A stretch of 64,000 nucleotides of DNA. Origin: Berkiella sp964496435. Lineage in GTDB: Bacteria; Pseudomonadota; Gammaproteobacteria; Berkiellales; Berkiellaceae. The notes under the pieces are model-generated. The model saw only the letters and a program-made list of their open reading frames with translations, searched no databases and was not told the DNA's origin. Within the stretch, counting starts at the first letter, position 1, and every line of letters starts with the position of its first letter. The stretch lies in NCBI GenBank assembly GCA_964496435.1, contig CAZBZP010000007.1:58046-122045 (forward strand). The letters run 5' to 3'. Of this stretch, positions 55,465 to 63,945 are shown piece by piece. Position numbers and translations under genes: made by a program.

Positions 55465-56403
55465 CTACACGGTTGAATGCTTAATATAAAAATTATTGAT
55501 TTTATAGGCTCCTAAGCTTAAAGCAAACAAAACCAAGCCTAACACGATGAGTGACAATGGCCAGCCTATGGAATTAACAAAGTATTTTTCGGTAAAATAA
55601 CAAATATAAGCAAAAATGGATAAGGTGCTCACCAATAAAAGAACGCGACTCTTAGCCCAGACGCTTAAACTTACTAAAGAGCAACCTATTAATACATAGA
55701 CAAGCTCATAAGCTTTATCTTTCAAGACGCAAAATAATCCGCCCATCAGCATTAAACTTCCAATCAAATTCCAAAAAGGCGTTGTCGCTTTATGGGGTGT
55801 TCTATCAAGATAGAATGCATTAACCAATAAATATAGGCCAACAATAACAGTGCATTGCTCTTCAGGGATCTTTAACCAAGATAAAAACACATAAATAAAA
55901 TTGGCGCTAAAAGTAAGGGCAAAAAATAGCAATACTTGTTTCTTTAGCGCTAAAAAGCTAAAAAAGTATTGAACAAGCAAAATACCAAAAACAAACATAC
56001 AAGCAGGTTCCCATTGGTTGCTGCTATGAAAATATTCTTCCAAAAAGACAAATAAACCCAGCGTTTGCAAGACAGCGGCAATAATAAACAGCGGCGTTGC
56101 ACTAAAGCTCATATTCTCTTTATAGGCAACAGCAACACCTGCTAGATAAAGCACATAGCCAATCCCTAAAGTGACTAAAACCCGAGCAACACTGTTGAGT
56201 TCATCCCAATGCATCGAAACATACACAGCAATACCGGTAATGATAAAGAGGCCACCCAGATACCCTAGAACACGAATAATGCCGCTGTTTCGCTCTTCAA
56301 CAGTTGAATTTTTTTGTAGCGCATTCTCGATTTCTGCAACAGATATCTGCTCGCTTTTAATAAGGCTGATAATTTGATTTAGGGCCTGCTGCTTATTATC
56401 CAT
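55465..56403 (-). CDS. DUF2157-type membrane protein
   Basis: A 312-residue inner-membrane protein: a soluble helical N-terminus of about 45 residues (ISVAEIENALQKN) then about 10 hydrophobic segments starting RVLGYLGGLFIITGIAVYVSMHWDEL, the hallmark of DUF2157. Function unknown. I chose ATG 56403 with AGAGAG upstream. The neighbour upstream (56413) is on the same strand 9 bases away; such pairs usually work together. Confidence 0.82.
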   Translation of the reverse strand: MDNKQQALNQIISLIKSEQISVAEIENALQKNSTVEERNSGIIRVLGYLGGLFIITGIAVYVSMHWDELNSVARVLVTLGIGYVLYLAGVAVAYKENMSFSATPLFIIAAVLQTLGLFVFLEEYFHSSNQWEPACMFVFGILLVQYFFSFLALKKQVLLFFALTFSANFIYVFLSWLKIPEEQCTVIVGLYLLVNAFYLDRTPHKATTPFWNLIGSLMLMGGLFCVLKDKAYELVYVLIGCSLVSLSVWAKSRVLLLVSTLSIFAYICYFTEKYFVNSIGWPLSLIVLGLVLFALSLGAYKINNFYIKHSTV

Positions 56404-56412
56404 AGACACTCT

Positions 56413-56937
56413 CTAATTAGGTACTATCCAACCGACAAATTGGACATAATAATCTTTTTGGCTTGGAATATTGACGGCTTTACCATTTTTTGTAATCGAA
56501 TAACGTGCTTGCCTTTTTGCTTCAGATATTACCCCATAATCAAGTCGAAAAGTGTAACCATCGGGTGAAGTTGTTTCTTGATTAAGTGTGTAACCAGAAA
56601 AAGCATATATTTCCTGAGAAATTGTATTGTTTTCATTTTTAGTAGGCGCCGAAAAATCTAATTTAAGCGCTTGGCTTGCGTTCGTTTTTACATCATATCG
56701 AAATAGTTGCACTTGAATAGGTTTTGGGTTGCTGGCCCAATAGGACATCATTAATTTGCCATTTTCAACTTTAACGGTGGGATAGCTATCTTTATATTCT
56801 ATATATAAAAAATCATAGCGAGGTGGCTCTGTCGCGTTTCTAATGAGCACCATCGCAATGGACAGAAACACAAATAGCAGGATGGGGATAGTAATCCCTG
56901 CGATTATATACAGATTTTTTTCAATAAAAGTACTCAT
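56413..56937 (-). CDS. Membrane-anchored GDYXXLXY-like partner of the DUF2157 protein
   Basis: A 174-residue protein. One membrane segment (LYIIAGITIPILLFVFLSIAMVLI) then a soluble domain of about 140 residues with DGYTFRLDYGVISEAKRQ near the end. DUF2157 proteins are often paired with small proteins of the GDYXXLXY class, and the DYFLR/DGYTFRLDY stretch is reminiscent, but the match is weak. I chose ATG 56937 with GAGGT upstream. Confidence 0.7.
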   Translation of the reverse strand: MSTFIEKNLYIIAGITIPILLFVFLSIAMVLIRNATEPPRYDFLYIEYKDSYPTVKVENGKLMMSYWASNPKPIQVQLFRYDVKTNASQALKLDFSAPTKNENNTISQEIYAFSGYTLNQETTSPDGYTFRLDYGVISEAKRQARYSITKNGKAVNIPSQKDYYVQFVGWIVPN

Positions 56938-57107
56938 TGCACCAACCTCTTTGGAAAACATAGCATGTTTCCCTAAGGCTATATGCGTGTAATGGCAAAT
57001 GAAACAATAAGATCGCTGCCTTAGCTGTATCAGCCCACGATATTGACTCGTATATTTAATTAAGGTATTAATAAGGTCGTTAATTTAGCCGCAAAAGAAT
57101 TCCAAAG

Positions 57108-57422
57108 ATGTTTCAAGCTATTATTCGCGCACTACAAGTAACCCTAGCAAGCATTAATATTGCGGGCATAGTAAATACGCTTTTCAAATTGCATCAAAGA
57201 AATATAAACGCAGCAAATAATAATTTAGCCAAACGAAATAAAAGAAACAAGCCCGAAAATTGTTTTAATAGCATCAACCCCTATCTTCAAACCGTCGCCT
57301 TTTCCTACTCCGCCTATAGGTTATTAAATTCACAGAATGATCCGATAGCTTATCTTGGAACAGGCATAGCGACAGTGCAGATATATCAAGAATATAAGGC
57401 TCACAAGCTGAAATCTAAGTAG
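57108..57422 (+). CDS. Small protein of unknown function
   Basis: 104 residues: a hydrophobic N-terminal helix (LASINIAGIVNTLF), a basic Asn/Lys/Arg patch (NNLAKRNKRNKPENC) and a second mildly hydrophobic region (LGTGIATVQIYQEY). No family recognised. The ribosome-binding site is weak. A hairpin follows it before the convergent lipoprotein gene, which supports a real transcript. Confidence 0.55.
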   Translation: MFQAIIRALQVTLASINIAGIVNTLFKLHQRNINAANNNLAKRNKRNKPENCFNSINPYLQTVAFSYSAYRLLNSQNDPIAYLGTGIATVQIYQEYKAHKLKSK

Positions 57423-57453
57423 TATGTAAATGTATATAATATGAGATATGAAA

Positions 57454-57482
57454 GGTAGCAAGGCTAAAGTAGCCCTGCTATC
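57454..57482. terminator. Likely bidirectional terminator
   Basis: Arms of 11 bases (GGTAGCAAGGC / GCCCTGCTATC, two mismatches that are partly G-T compatible) with a 7-base loop, between two convergent genes. Confidence 0.5.
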
Positions 57483-57491
57483 TGATATTGC

Positions 57492-57827
57492 TTATTCCTC
57501 GTCCCCAACTGTTTCAACCATCATTTTTTGATATTGTTCTTCACTTTTATTCATCATTTTGTTGCCTTGGGAAACTAATTTTTTTCCATGTCTTACTTTA
57601 GCCTTACCTTCACGGGCCATTTTTTCAGCCTTCTTAATCATGTCTTGGCCGTGTTTGATGTCTTTATTGCCTTTGTCGATTAAATTGTGGCCCTTGTTCC
57701 ACTTGTCACCTAATTTATGCGCGTCTTCACCTTGTTGGATCATTTGTTCGCCCATAGAAGGTGTATGAGAACATCCGGTTAATGCTAAACAAAAAAAGAG
57801 GGTTGCAGCTGTTGTTATTACTTTCAT
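57492..57827 (-). CDS. Small helical lipoprotein
   Basis: 111 residues. The signal peptide ends at LTGC, a good lipobox, so the mature protein is lipid-anchored. The rest is highly charged and repeats a loose unit with Gly-Asx-Lys (GEDAHKLGDKWNKG, LIDKGNKDIKHGQDM, LVSQGNKMMNKS), probably one long amphipathic helix. AAGGAG lies 7 bases before the ATG. Family not recognised. Confidence 0.8.
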   Translation of the reverse strand: MKVITTAATLFFCLALTGCSHTPSMGEQMIQQGEDAHKLGDKWNKGHNLIDKGNKDIKHGQDMIKKAEKMAREGKAKVRHGKKLVSQGNKMMNKSEEQYQKMMVETVGDEE

Positions 57828-57852
57828 TATTTTCTCCTTGATTATCTGAAGA

Positions 57853-57887
57853 TATCACCCGCTAAGGAGGAGTATTAACGGGTGATA
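57853..57887. promoter_or_regulatory. Inverted repeat upstream of the lipoprotein gene
   Basis: TATCACCCG (57853-57861) and CGGGTGATA (57879-57887), perfect 9-base arms, 17-base spacer, 25 bases before the lipoprotein start and after the HTH-like gene stop. Could be an operator, terminator or leader hairpin. Confidence 0.45.
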
Positions 57888-57916
57888 GACTGCTCTATAC
57901 ATCACTTAACATGGCT

Positions 57917-58468
57917 TTAAATTAAAGCAAGTTGTAGTTGACTGTCATATTTTATTGCTAACAAATTATAATTTCCTAAGTATGAATTTGCATAGCTTTT
58001 ATGCGTGTTTCTTCTCAGAATTTTTTGCTTAAACATCGCTAAACAATTCAAATGGATCTTTGATATTTTCCTATGCACTTTACTTATTAACCCGTGTTTA
58101 TCGCTGACATAGGGATCTTTTAATAAACCCGGCGTATCGTTATCAGGCAATGATAATTTATAGCGTGGGCTAAGGAAATCCTGATAATTTATCTCGATGA
58201 ATCCTAAGCTTTCCATCCGTTTAATTATCGCAGGGACTTTCAGTATTTTTTCCCCAATTAAATGTGCAATCTTCACATCTGAAATTTGAAACATTTTTTT
58301 GCGATAAGGAGCAGGACGCTGTGCCATCATTAGCCAGAACAACTTTTCGCCATCGCTTAATGTGGGATGTTGGGCTACACTACGTAATTGCTCAACCTTG
58401 AATTTTTGTGCGCTAAATTGACGTGTATTTTTAAGCGCTTGTATGTTTTTGATGTCTATTACTGACAT
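57917..58468 (-). CDS. Helix-turn-helix-like protein
   Basis: A 183-residue basic protein. Residues 35-95 look like a winged helix (TLSDGEKLFWLMMAQ, ISDVKIAHLIGEKILKVPAIIKRMESLGFIEI) as in plasmid replication or DnaD-like regulators; the C-terminal half is Lys/Arg rich (HRKISKIHLNCLAMFKQKILRR). A perfect AAGGAGG precedes the ATG. It lies 181 bases downstream of the small double-glycine peptide gene on the same strand. DNA binding is likely; role unknown. Confidence 0.7.
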   Translation of the reverse strand: MSVIDIKNIQALKNTRQFSAQKFKVEQLRSVAQHPTLSDGEKLFWLMMAQRPAPYRKKMFQISDVKIAHLIGEKILKVPAIIKRMESLGFIEINYQDFLSPRYKLSLPDNDTPGLLKDPYVSDKHGLISKVHRKISKIHLNCLAMFKQKILRRNTHKSYANSYLGNYNLLAIKYDSQLQLALI

Positions 58469-58649
58469 AATAACCTCCTTTTAAAACTGAAATTTGAGCT
58501 TCAGCTTGAAACTTAAGTTACAAAGTAATGACTTTAGGACGCAAAAAGATAACAACTCTTTTATACGATGCCGTTACTTATTTTTTAGTGGCCTCCTCTG
58601 TTAACAATTAACTTCATCCTTGAAGTACTACTATCCATTATTTATTTTA

Positions 58650-58826
58650 TTAATCGTCGTGATGGTGAAATAGATTATCGATTTTATCAGCGATTGTGCT
58701 TGCGCCATCACCGATATCATCTACAACTGCATCAAGCGCATCTTCGATTTTTTCGCCTGTTGACTCATTGTTTTCATCACAACCACCGTGGATAGCAAAA
58801 GTATGTTCTAGTGATATAATTTTCAA
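58650..58826 (-). CDS. 58-residue peptide with double-glycine (microcin-like) leader
   Basis: TTG start with GGAG six bases upstream, 58 codons, TAA stop. The first 15 residues, MKIISLEHTFAIHGG, have the length and pattern of bacteriocin leaders removed by C39-type peptidase transporters; the colicin V leader MRTLTLNELDSVSGG is the known parallel. Ile at -12, Leu at -10 and Ile at -4 relative to the GG fit, but -7 is Thr and the Glu is one place off. The predicted 43-residue product begins with Cys, is strongly acidic, and ends in HHHDD. It has its own good promoter and a dyad in the leader. No transporter or immunity gene is visible nearby. Confidence 0.65.
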   Translation of the reverse strand: MKIISLEHTFAIHGGCDENNESTGEKIEDALDAVVDDIGDGASTIADKIDNLFHHHDD

Positions 58827-58854
58827 TTTTATCTCCTATTACTTTTCCAATAAA

Positions 58855-58881
58855 GATGTAAACAATAACTTCATTTACATC
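58855..58881. promoter_or_regulatory. Operator-like dyad in the leader of the small peptide gene
   Basis: GATGTAAA and TTTACATC, perfect 8-base arms with an 11-base spacer, lying between the predicted start of transcription and the ribosome-binding site. Suggests repression or a leader hairpin. Confidence 0.55.
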
Positions 58882-58889
58882 ATATGTTT

Positions 58890-58918
58890 ATCCTAACGAA
58901 TTATTTTTGCAATGACAA
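58890..58918 (-). promoter_or_regulatory. Promoter of the small peptide gene
   Basis: On the minus strand TTGTCA, exactly 17 bases, TAGGAT, about 65 bases before the TTG start codon. Confidence 0.5.
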
Positions 58919-59130
58919 CTCATAAAAAAATCCTGTTTTATATAGGATGTCAACCCTTTTTTAGACGAATGGTAGCATTAAAAGCAGATTAATTAGAAAT
59001 TAAGTCAAAAAATTACACAACTAAATTACATAATTTTTTATCGCAGAGGATTGTTATACAAGTGTTTAACATTATATTTTTTAGCAAAACCAGTATTCAG
59101 TTTATTTAATAGCATTTTTGTTTATGTGAA

Positions 59131-59898
59131 AAGAGAGATCCCTCGTTACTTGGGATGACACTAAAATAGTTAATTATTAACCCAATGACGCAGTTCGCTG
59201 GCAGAATTACGCTTTTCTGTCATCCCAAGCGTAAGGAGACATGACACTAAAAAAGTTTATTTAAAACTCTATTATGCTGTTCGCCGCCTACAATTATGCT
59301 TTTCTGTCATCCCGAGTGTAACGAGGGATCTCTCTTACAGAAGTTCTTGATATAAAGCGAGCCAAGCACATTTAAGAGAGATCCCTCGTTACTTGGGATG
59401 ACACTAAAATAGTTAATTATTAACCCAATGACGCAGTTCGCTGGCAACATTCTGTCATCCATAGTAACGAGAAATGACACTAAAAAAGTTTATCTGAAAC
59501 TCTATTATGCTGTTCGCTAGCAAGAATTACGCTTTTCTGTCATCCCGAGAGTAACGAGGGATCTCTCTTACTGAAGTTTTAGGATAAAGCAGGCCTAGCA
59601 CATTTAAGAGAGATCCCTCGTTACACTCGGGATGACACTAAAATAGTTTATTTAAAACTCTATTACGCTGTTCGCTAGCAAGAATTACGCTTTTCTGTCA
59701 TCCCGAGAGTAACGAGGGATCNNNNNNNNNNNNNNNNNNNNNNNNNNNNNNNNNNNNNNNNNNNNNNNNNNNNNNNNNNNNNNNNNNNNNNNNNNNNNNN
59801 NNNNNNNNNNNNNNNNNNNNNTCTCTTACTGAAGTTTTTAGTACAAAGCGGCCTAGCACATTCAAGAGAGATCCCTCGTTATACTCGGGATGACACGT
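59131..59898. repeat. Left cluster of 160-bp hairpin repeats
   Basis: Units start at about 59305, 59538 and 59696, with a lone right arm at 59131 and shortened remnants near 59219 and 59453. Each full unit has an arm beginning TGTCATCCCGAG and running through CGAGGGATCTCTC, a loop of about 40 bases, the complementary arm ending CTCGGGATGACA, and a spacer of about 60 bases that is also repeated. Unit C runs into the assembly gap. No coding frame is supported here. Confidence 0.93.
59722..59821. other. Assembly gap (100 N)
   Basis: Exactly 100 N, the usual size for a gap of unknown length, placed inside a repeat unit. The true number of units here is unknown. Confidence 0.98.
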
Positions 59899-60060
59899 TT
59901 TTAATTTTTAGTTATCTCTAAGCAATGCTAGTGATTTGAAGCAGTTCACAAATGAAATTATTTATTTCTATCAGCTACATTTATGTCATCCCAAAGCTCA
60001 TACAATTGATCTAACAAATTTTGATAATGTTAATTATTTATTGACTTTGAGTTAACACTA

Positions 60061-60366
60061 TTAACGTTTGCCTTCTTCAAGAGTTGTTACATCATTTTTT
60101 TCTACCACATCCATAAAGTCCTTTAAATATTTCTTATCAAGAACAACAAAAAAGCAAGTGGGAGCAACTAATTTAGCTCCTTGAAAAATTTCAATTTTAG
60201 TTATTCTTTCATAAACTTGATCAGCAACATCTCCCGATTCACTAAAAATAGCAATCTCACATTCATCGGAAAAAAATACTCTTAGTTTCAAATGATTATC
60301 TAACAACCAGCTCTCAGAATATGGAGAAAATCTATCTGCATCAATTGAATCAATTAATTTTGCCAT
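60061..60366 (-). CDS. Small protein inside the repeat array
   Basis: 101 residues, soluble, acidic, alpha/beta-looking pattern (LKLRVFFSDECEIAIFSES, TCFFVVLDKKYLKDFMDVVE). No family recognised. AGGT lies about 7 bases before the ATG. A 50-codon frame ends 12 bases upstream on the same strand. This unique AT-rich island is bounded on both sides by the hairpin repeats. A small immunity-type protein after a toxin tail is one possible reading; evidence is only layout. Confidence 0.6.
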   Translation of the reverse strand: MAKLIDSIDADRFSPYSESWLLDNHLKLRVFFSDECEIAIFSESGDVADQVYERITKIEIFQGAKLVAPTCFFVVLDKKYLKDFMDVVEKNDVTTLEEGKR

Positions 60367-60378
60367 CGAATTACCTAT

Positions 60379-60531
60379 TTAATTTTTGTTTTTACTTTGA
60401 GCCACTTCTTGTTTTCCATTATGTATTTTAGTTGATGGCTTTATAAATGTATTATCTTCATGAACAAATAAATTTCTTCGTCCCCCACTATTTAAAATTA
60501 AACTCTTTCTTAGTTTAGAGCGTACAAGCAT
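60379..60531 (-). pseudogene. 50-codon frame upstream of the small gene, possible gene remnant
   Basis: ATG 60531 to TAA 60379, 50 residues, basic (RSKLRKSL, SGGRRNLFVHEDNTF, NGKQEVAQSKNKN). Its 5' end abuts the repeat array at about 60532, and no ribosome-binding site is visible, as though a longer gene had been cut by the repeats and only its 3' end is left. It may equally be a chance frame. Confidence 0.35.
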
Positions 60532-61636
60532 ATTCAAGAGAGATCCCTCGTTACACTCGGGATGACACTAAATTAAATTGGTTAATTATTAACCCAATGA
60601 AGCTGTTCGCTAGCAAGAATTACGCTTTTCCGTCATCCCGAGTGTAACGAGGGACCTCTCTTACAGAAGTTCTTAGTATAAAGAAGGCCTAAGCACATTC
60701 AAGAGAGATCCCTCGTTTCACTCGGGATGACACTAAATTAGTTAATTATTAACCCAATGATGCTGTTCGCTGGCTGCAATTACGCTTTTCTGTCATCCCG
60801 AGTATAACGAGGGATCTCTATTACTGAAGTTTTTAGGATAAAGCAGGCCTAGCACATTCAAGAGAGATCCCTCGTTTCACTCGGGATGACACAAAAATAG
60901 TTTATTCAAAAAACCTATTATGCTGTTCGCTGGCAGCAATTATGCTTTTCTGTCATCCCGAGTGTAACGAGGGATCTCTCTTACAGAAGTTCTTAGTATA
61001 AAGAAGGCCTAAGCACATTCAAGAGAGATCCCTCGTTACTCTCGGGATGACACTAAAATAGTTTATTTAAAACCCAATGATGCTGTTCGCTGGCTGCAAT
61101 TACGCTTTTCTGTCATCCCGAGTGTAACGAGGGATCTCTCTTACTGAAATTTTTAGGATAAAGCAGGCCTAAGCACATTCAAGAGAGATCCCTCGTTATA
61201 CTCGGGATGACACTAAAATAGATTATCATAAACTCTATTATGCTGTTCGCTAGCAAAAATTACGCTTTCCTGTCATCCCGAGTATAACGAGGGATCTCTC
61301 TTACTGAAGTTTTTAGGATAAAGCAGCTCAAGCACATTCATGAGAGATCCCTCGTTACTCTCGGGATGACACTAAATTAGTTAATTATTAACCCAATGAT
61401 GCAGTTCGCTAGTAAGAATTACGCTTTTCTGTCATCCCGAGTATAACGAGGGATCTCTCTTACTGAAGTTTTTAGGATAAAGCAGGCCTAGCACATTCAA
61501 GAAAGATCCCTCGTTACTCTCGGGATGACACTAAAATAGATTATCATAAACCCTATTATGCTGTTCGCTGGCAGCATTCTGTCATCCCCAGTATAACGAG
61601 AGCTCCCTCGTTACTCTCGGGATGACAGGGAAATGA
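60532..61636. repeat. Right cluster of tandem 160-bp hairpin repeats
   Basis: Right arm alone at 60535-60569, then full units starting near 60631, 60791, 60951, 61111, 61271 and 61430, spaced 160, 160, 160, 160 and 159 bases, and a shortened unit at about 61580. Arms of about 30 bases pair within each unit. The spacer (TTCGCTGGCAGCAATTACGC-like) also repeats, so the whole 160 bp is the tandem unit. Sequence differences of a few bases per unit show it is not a recent exact amplification. Confidence 0.95.
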
Positions 61637-61680
61637 TAACTCCGGATGACACATTCTAAAATTTAAGTAACCTCAAAAAT

Positions 61681-61707
61681 AAAAAAGGCCGATAAACGGC
61701 CTTTTTT
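61681..61707 (-). terminator. Rho-independent terminator of ppiD
   Basis: GGCCG, loop of 5, CGGCC, with A-run on one side and T-run on the other; works in both directions and lies 23 bases after the ppiD stop. Confidence 0.9.
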
Positions 61708-61729
61708 AATCATGCATATCTTAGATGGA

Positions 61730-63631
61730 CTATATCCTATCTAAATATTTCTGAACCTTCGCATCTTTAATGAGCTCGGTTGCATAAAGCGCAAACTCTA
61801 GCTCACCAAAGTGCTTGGAAAGCTGTTCATTGAAGTTATCTTTTTCTTGAGTAGACAATTTAGCGATATCGCCATCTGTTACTTTAGTGAGCCAGACAAT
61901 GGCATAGTTGCCATCTTCTAGTTCAACCATTTTAAAGCTACCAGCCTCTGTGGGGTTAGACATAGAGAATGATGCTTCAACGATATCTGAACTCACCGTG
62001 GTGGATTGACGTGTTATATCCGTGGCATCCTTCCAAGTAAATTCGCTTTGCACTTTATCCAGTGGCAATTTCTCTTTAACAATCTTGTCATACATCTTAG
62101 TTGCTTGCGCTTTAGCAAGTGCAGATGAATCTTTAAGGAGAAGCTCTTTGGCAATTTCAGATTTTACCTCATCCAAAGTTTTTTGCTTGGAAGGCACAAG
62201 ATTTGCCACTCTGAGCACCATATAGGTTTCTTCATCAAGCTTTAATAAGTCGCTGTTATTTTTATCGTCTTTAACAGTGCTATTAAATGCCGCAGAAATC
62301 ACCACGGGGCTCTGGAATAAACTTTCTTTAGGTGGCGCGTCTTTGGTGAATAAATCGGTTTTTTCAATTTTAAGGCCGAGCTTATCCGCAATAGGCTGCA
62401 AGGAATCAGGATGATCAAAAGCGATATCATTCATCTCGTCTGCAACATGGGCAAATTTCTCTTGTGCCCATTCATGTTGCATCTTGCTCACTATTTCGTC
62501 TTTAACTGCCTCAAAGGAACGGGACTTGGCCTGTTGCTTATCAAGCAGCTTGATAAGATGAATACCAAATTCGGTACGCACAGGCTCTGATACATCACCC
62601 TTCTTCTGTAAGGCAAAAGCCGCATTCTCAAATTCAGGGATCATTTCCCCTTTAGCAATCCATTCTAATTGGCCGCCATTTTGGTTGCTCGCTTTGTCAT
62701 CAGAATAGGTTTTTGCTAAGGCTTCAAAGGATTCGCCCTTTTTAAGCTTTTCTTGGACTTGCGCTATTTTCGCTTTAGCTTCTGCTTGGGCTTTTTCATC
62801 CGCGCTTTTAGGCAAGGCGACCAGAATGTGCTCCACGTGCACGCGCTGGGGGTCGTTAAAGGAAGCGGCATTTTCTGAATAGTAAGTTTTAACATCTTCT
62901 TCTTTGGGCTGATACTCTTTCATGATCTCAGGCAAAGATAACACCACATATTCTAAAGCAACTTCCTCATTTGTTTTGAAATCGGCCAAATGCTGATCAT
63001 AGTAAGCTTTTATTGCTTCATCCGTTATTTTCACATCTTTCTCGAGCGGTGCGCGATCAACGGTGATATAACGAAAATCTCTTTTTTGTAAAATATACTT
63101 AACTAACACATCCAGATCAGGTGTTAATGAAAAAGCTGTTTGCATTAAACCTTGCTCTAGCTGCTGTTTAATCAGCGCAGTTTTCAAATAATTTTGAAAG
63201 GATTGATCGGTATAACCTGAGTTCATCAAAAAGCGATGGTAGGCATCTGCAGAGAACTGACCATCCTTCATGAAGAAGGGAATGCTATTTAGCATTAAAC
63301 CAATACGCTGTGGGCTAATGGTGAAACCCATTTTATAGGCATCGCTCATCATGATTGTTTCATCAATCATCGATTGCAATAATTCTTTTTTAACAAAGTT
63401 TGGTTCTAACTGTGCAACAGTTTCGTTACCTGATTGGTTCAGATAGCGTTTGTAGGCCATATCTAATTCTTGGGCGGTAATTTGTGTGCCCTGGACGTCT
63501 GCAACGGTATTTCGCGGCCCATTGTTTCTGAAGAAGTTTTCTGTACCAAAAAGGATAAAGGTGATGGCTATCATTCCGATGATAATCCAAGCAATCCAGC
63601 CCTGGGCTTTATCCCTCAAATTCTGCAACAT
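61730..63631 (-). CDS. ppiD: Peptidyl-prolyl isomerase D (periplasmic folding factor)
   Basis: About 633 residues (E. coli 623). A short cytosolic N-terminus MLQNLRDKAQGW, one membrane anchor (IAWIIIGMIAITFILFG), a SurA-like N-terminal chaperone region and a parvulin domain (HVEHILVALPKS, GGQLEWIAKGEMIPEFENAAF, TEFGIHLIKLLDKQ). It helps fold proteins leaving the Sec translocon. I chose ATG 63631, where the family sequence starts; the frame is open 25 codons further upstream, but that part is an intergenic repeat. Confidence 0.94.
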   Translation of the reverse strand: MLQNLRDKAQGWIAWIIIGMIAITFILFGTENFFRNNGPRNTVADVQGTQITAQELDMAYKRYLNQSGNETVAQLEPNFVKKELLQSMIDETIMMSDAYKMGFTISPQRIGLMLNSIPFFMKDGQFSADAYHRFLMNSGYTDQSFQNYLKTALIKQQLEQGLMQTAFSLTPDLDVLVKYILQKRDFRYITVDRAPLEKDVKITDEAIKAYYDQHLADFKTNEEVALEYVVLSLPEIMKEYQPKEEDVKTYYSENAASFNDPQRVHVEHILVALPKSADEKAQAEAKAKIAQVQEKLKKGESFEALAKTYSDDKASNQNGGQLEWIAKGEMIPEFENAAFALQKKGDVSEPVRTEFGIHLIKLLDKQQAKSRSFEAVKDEIVSKMQHEWAQEKFAHVADEMNDIAFDHPDSLQPIADKLGLKIEKTDLFTKDAPPKESLFQSPVVISAAFNSTVKDDKNNSDLLKLDEETYMVLRVANLVPSKQKTLDEVKSEIAKELLLKDSSALAKAQATKMYDKIVKEKLPLDKVQSEFTWKDATDITRQSTTVSSDIVEASFSMSNPTEAGSFKMVELEDGNYAIVWLTKVTDGDIAKLSTQEKDNFNEQLSKHFGELEFALYATELIKDAKVQKYLDRI

Positions 63632-63645
63632 TCCCGTTTCTCCCA

Positions 63646-63741
63646 TTTTGTATTTATGCTTCGTTGCCCGCGCTCTCTCACCCCAGTCATGTACCAAAGC
63701 GTACACTCCTGGGGATTCGTTCGCTTGGCGCCTTGCCTAAA
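63646..63741 (-). repeat. Palindromic intergenic repeat, copy 2 (upstream of ppiD)
   Basis: Minus-strand match to 10616-10710 over about 95 bases with about ten differences. The nested stem CCCCAG/CTGGGG and TGTAC/GTACA is fully kept. It ends about 15 bases before the ppiD start, the same place and orientation as copy 1 has relative to ppsR. Confidence 0.85.
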
Positions 63742-63899
63742 TTCAAACTGGAAGTAACGGAGCAAAAAGTTTACGTGATATAAGCACCTAATTCTTTATC
63801 GCTAAGATATATCATTCACGGTTGATTGAAAACTGCATAAGTGGCTACCTAAGCGAATGTTTCGGTAGATGTATTGATATGGTTGGTTAACCACTTAAA

Positions 63900-63933
63900 G
63901 ATCCCTGCTTCGCCTGAATGCGAGGCAGGTCTT
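63900..63933 (-). terminator. Terminator after tRNA-Asp
   Basis: On the minus strand CCTGCCTCGC, a 5-6 base loop, GCGAAGCAGG (one G-T type mismatch), then ATCTTT, 13 bases after the tRNA. Confidence 0.6.
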
Positions 63934-63945
63934 GTTTATATAAGT

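Noticed and set aside
58696..58896. 66-codon + strand frame
   Set aside because: Antisense to the better supported small peptide gene; Ser/Ile-rich shadow translation with no sign of a family.
58922..58950. Terminator upstream of the small peptide promoter
   Set aside because: ATCCT/AGGAT arms of only 5 bases followed by a T-run; too short to claim in such AT-rich DNA.
60631..61636. CRISPR array
   Set aside because: Repeat period is 160 bases, the spacers are themselves repeats, and each unit is a long inverted repeat. No cas genes are seen.
59131..61636. Insertion sequence or transposon
   Set aside because: No transposase frame, and inverted arms repeat at a fixed tandem period rather than flanking a single element.
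63632..63706. 25-codon N-terminal extension of ppiD
   Set aside because: Same repeat as above; the PpiD family sequence begins at ATG 63631.
63470..63757. 95-codon + strand frame across the ppiD start
   Set aside because: Mirror of the ppiD coding frame and the repeat; no independent support.
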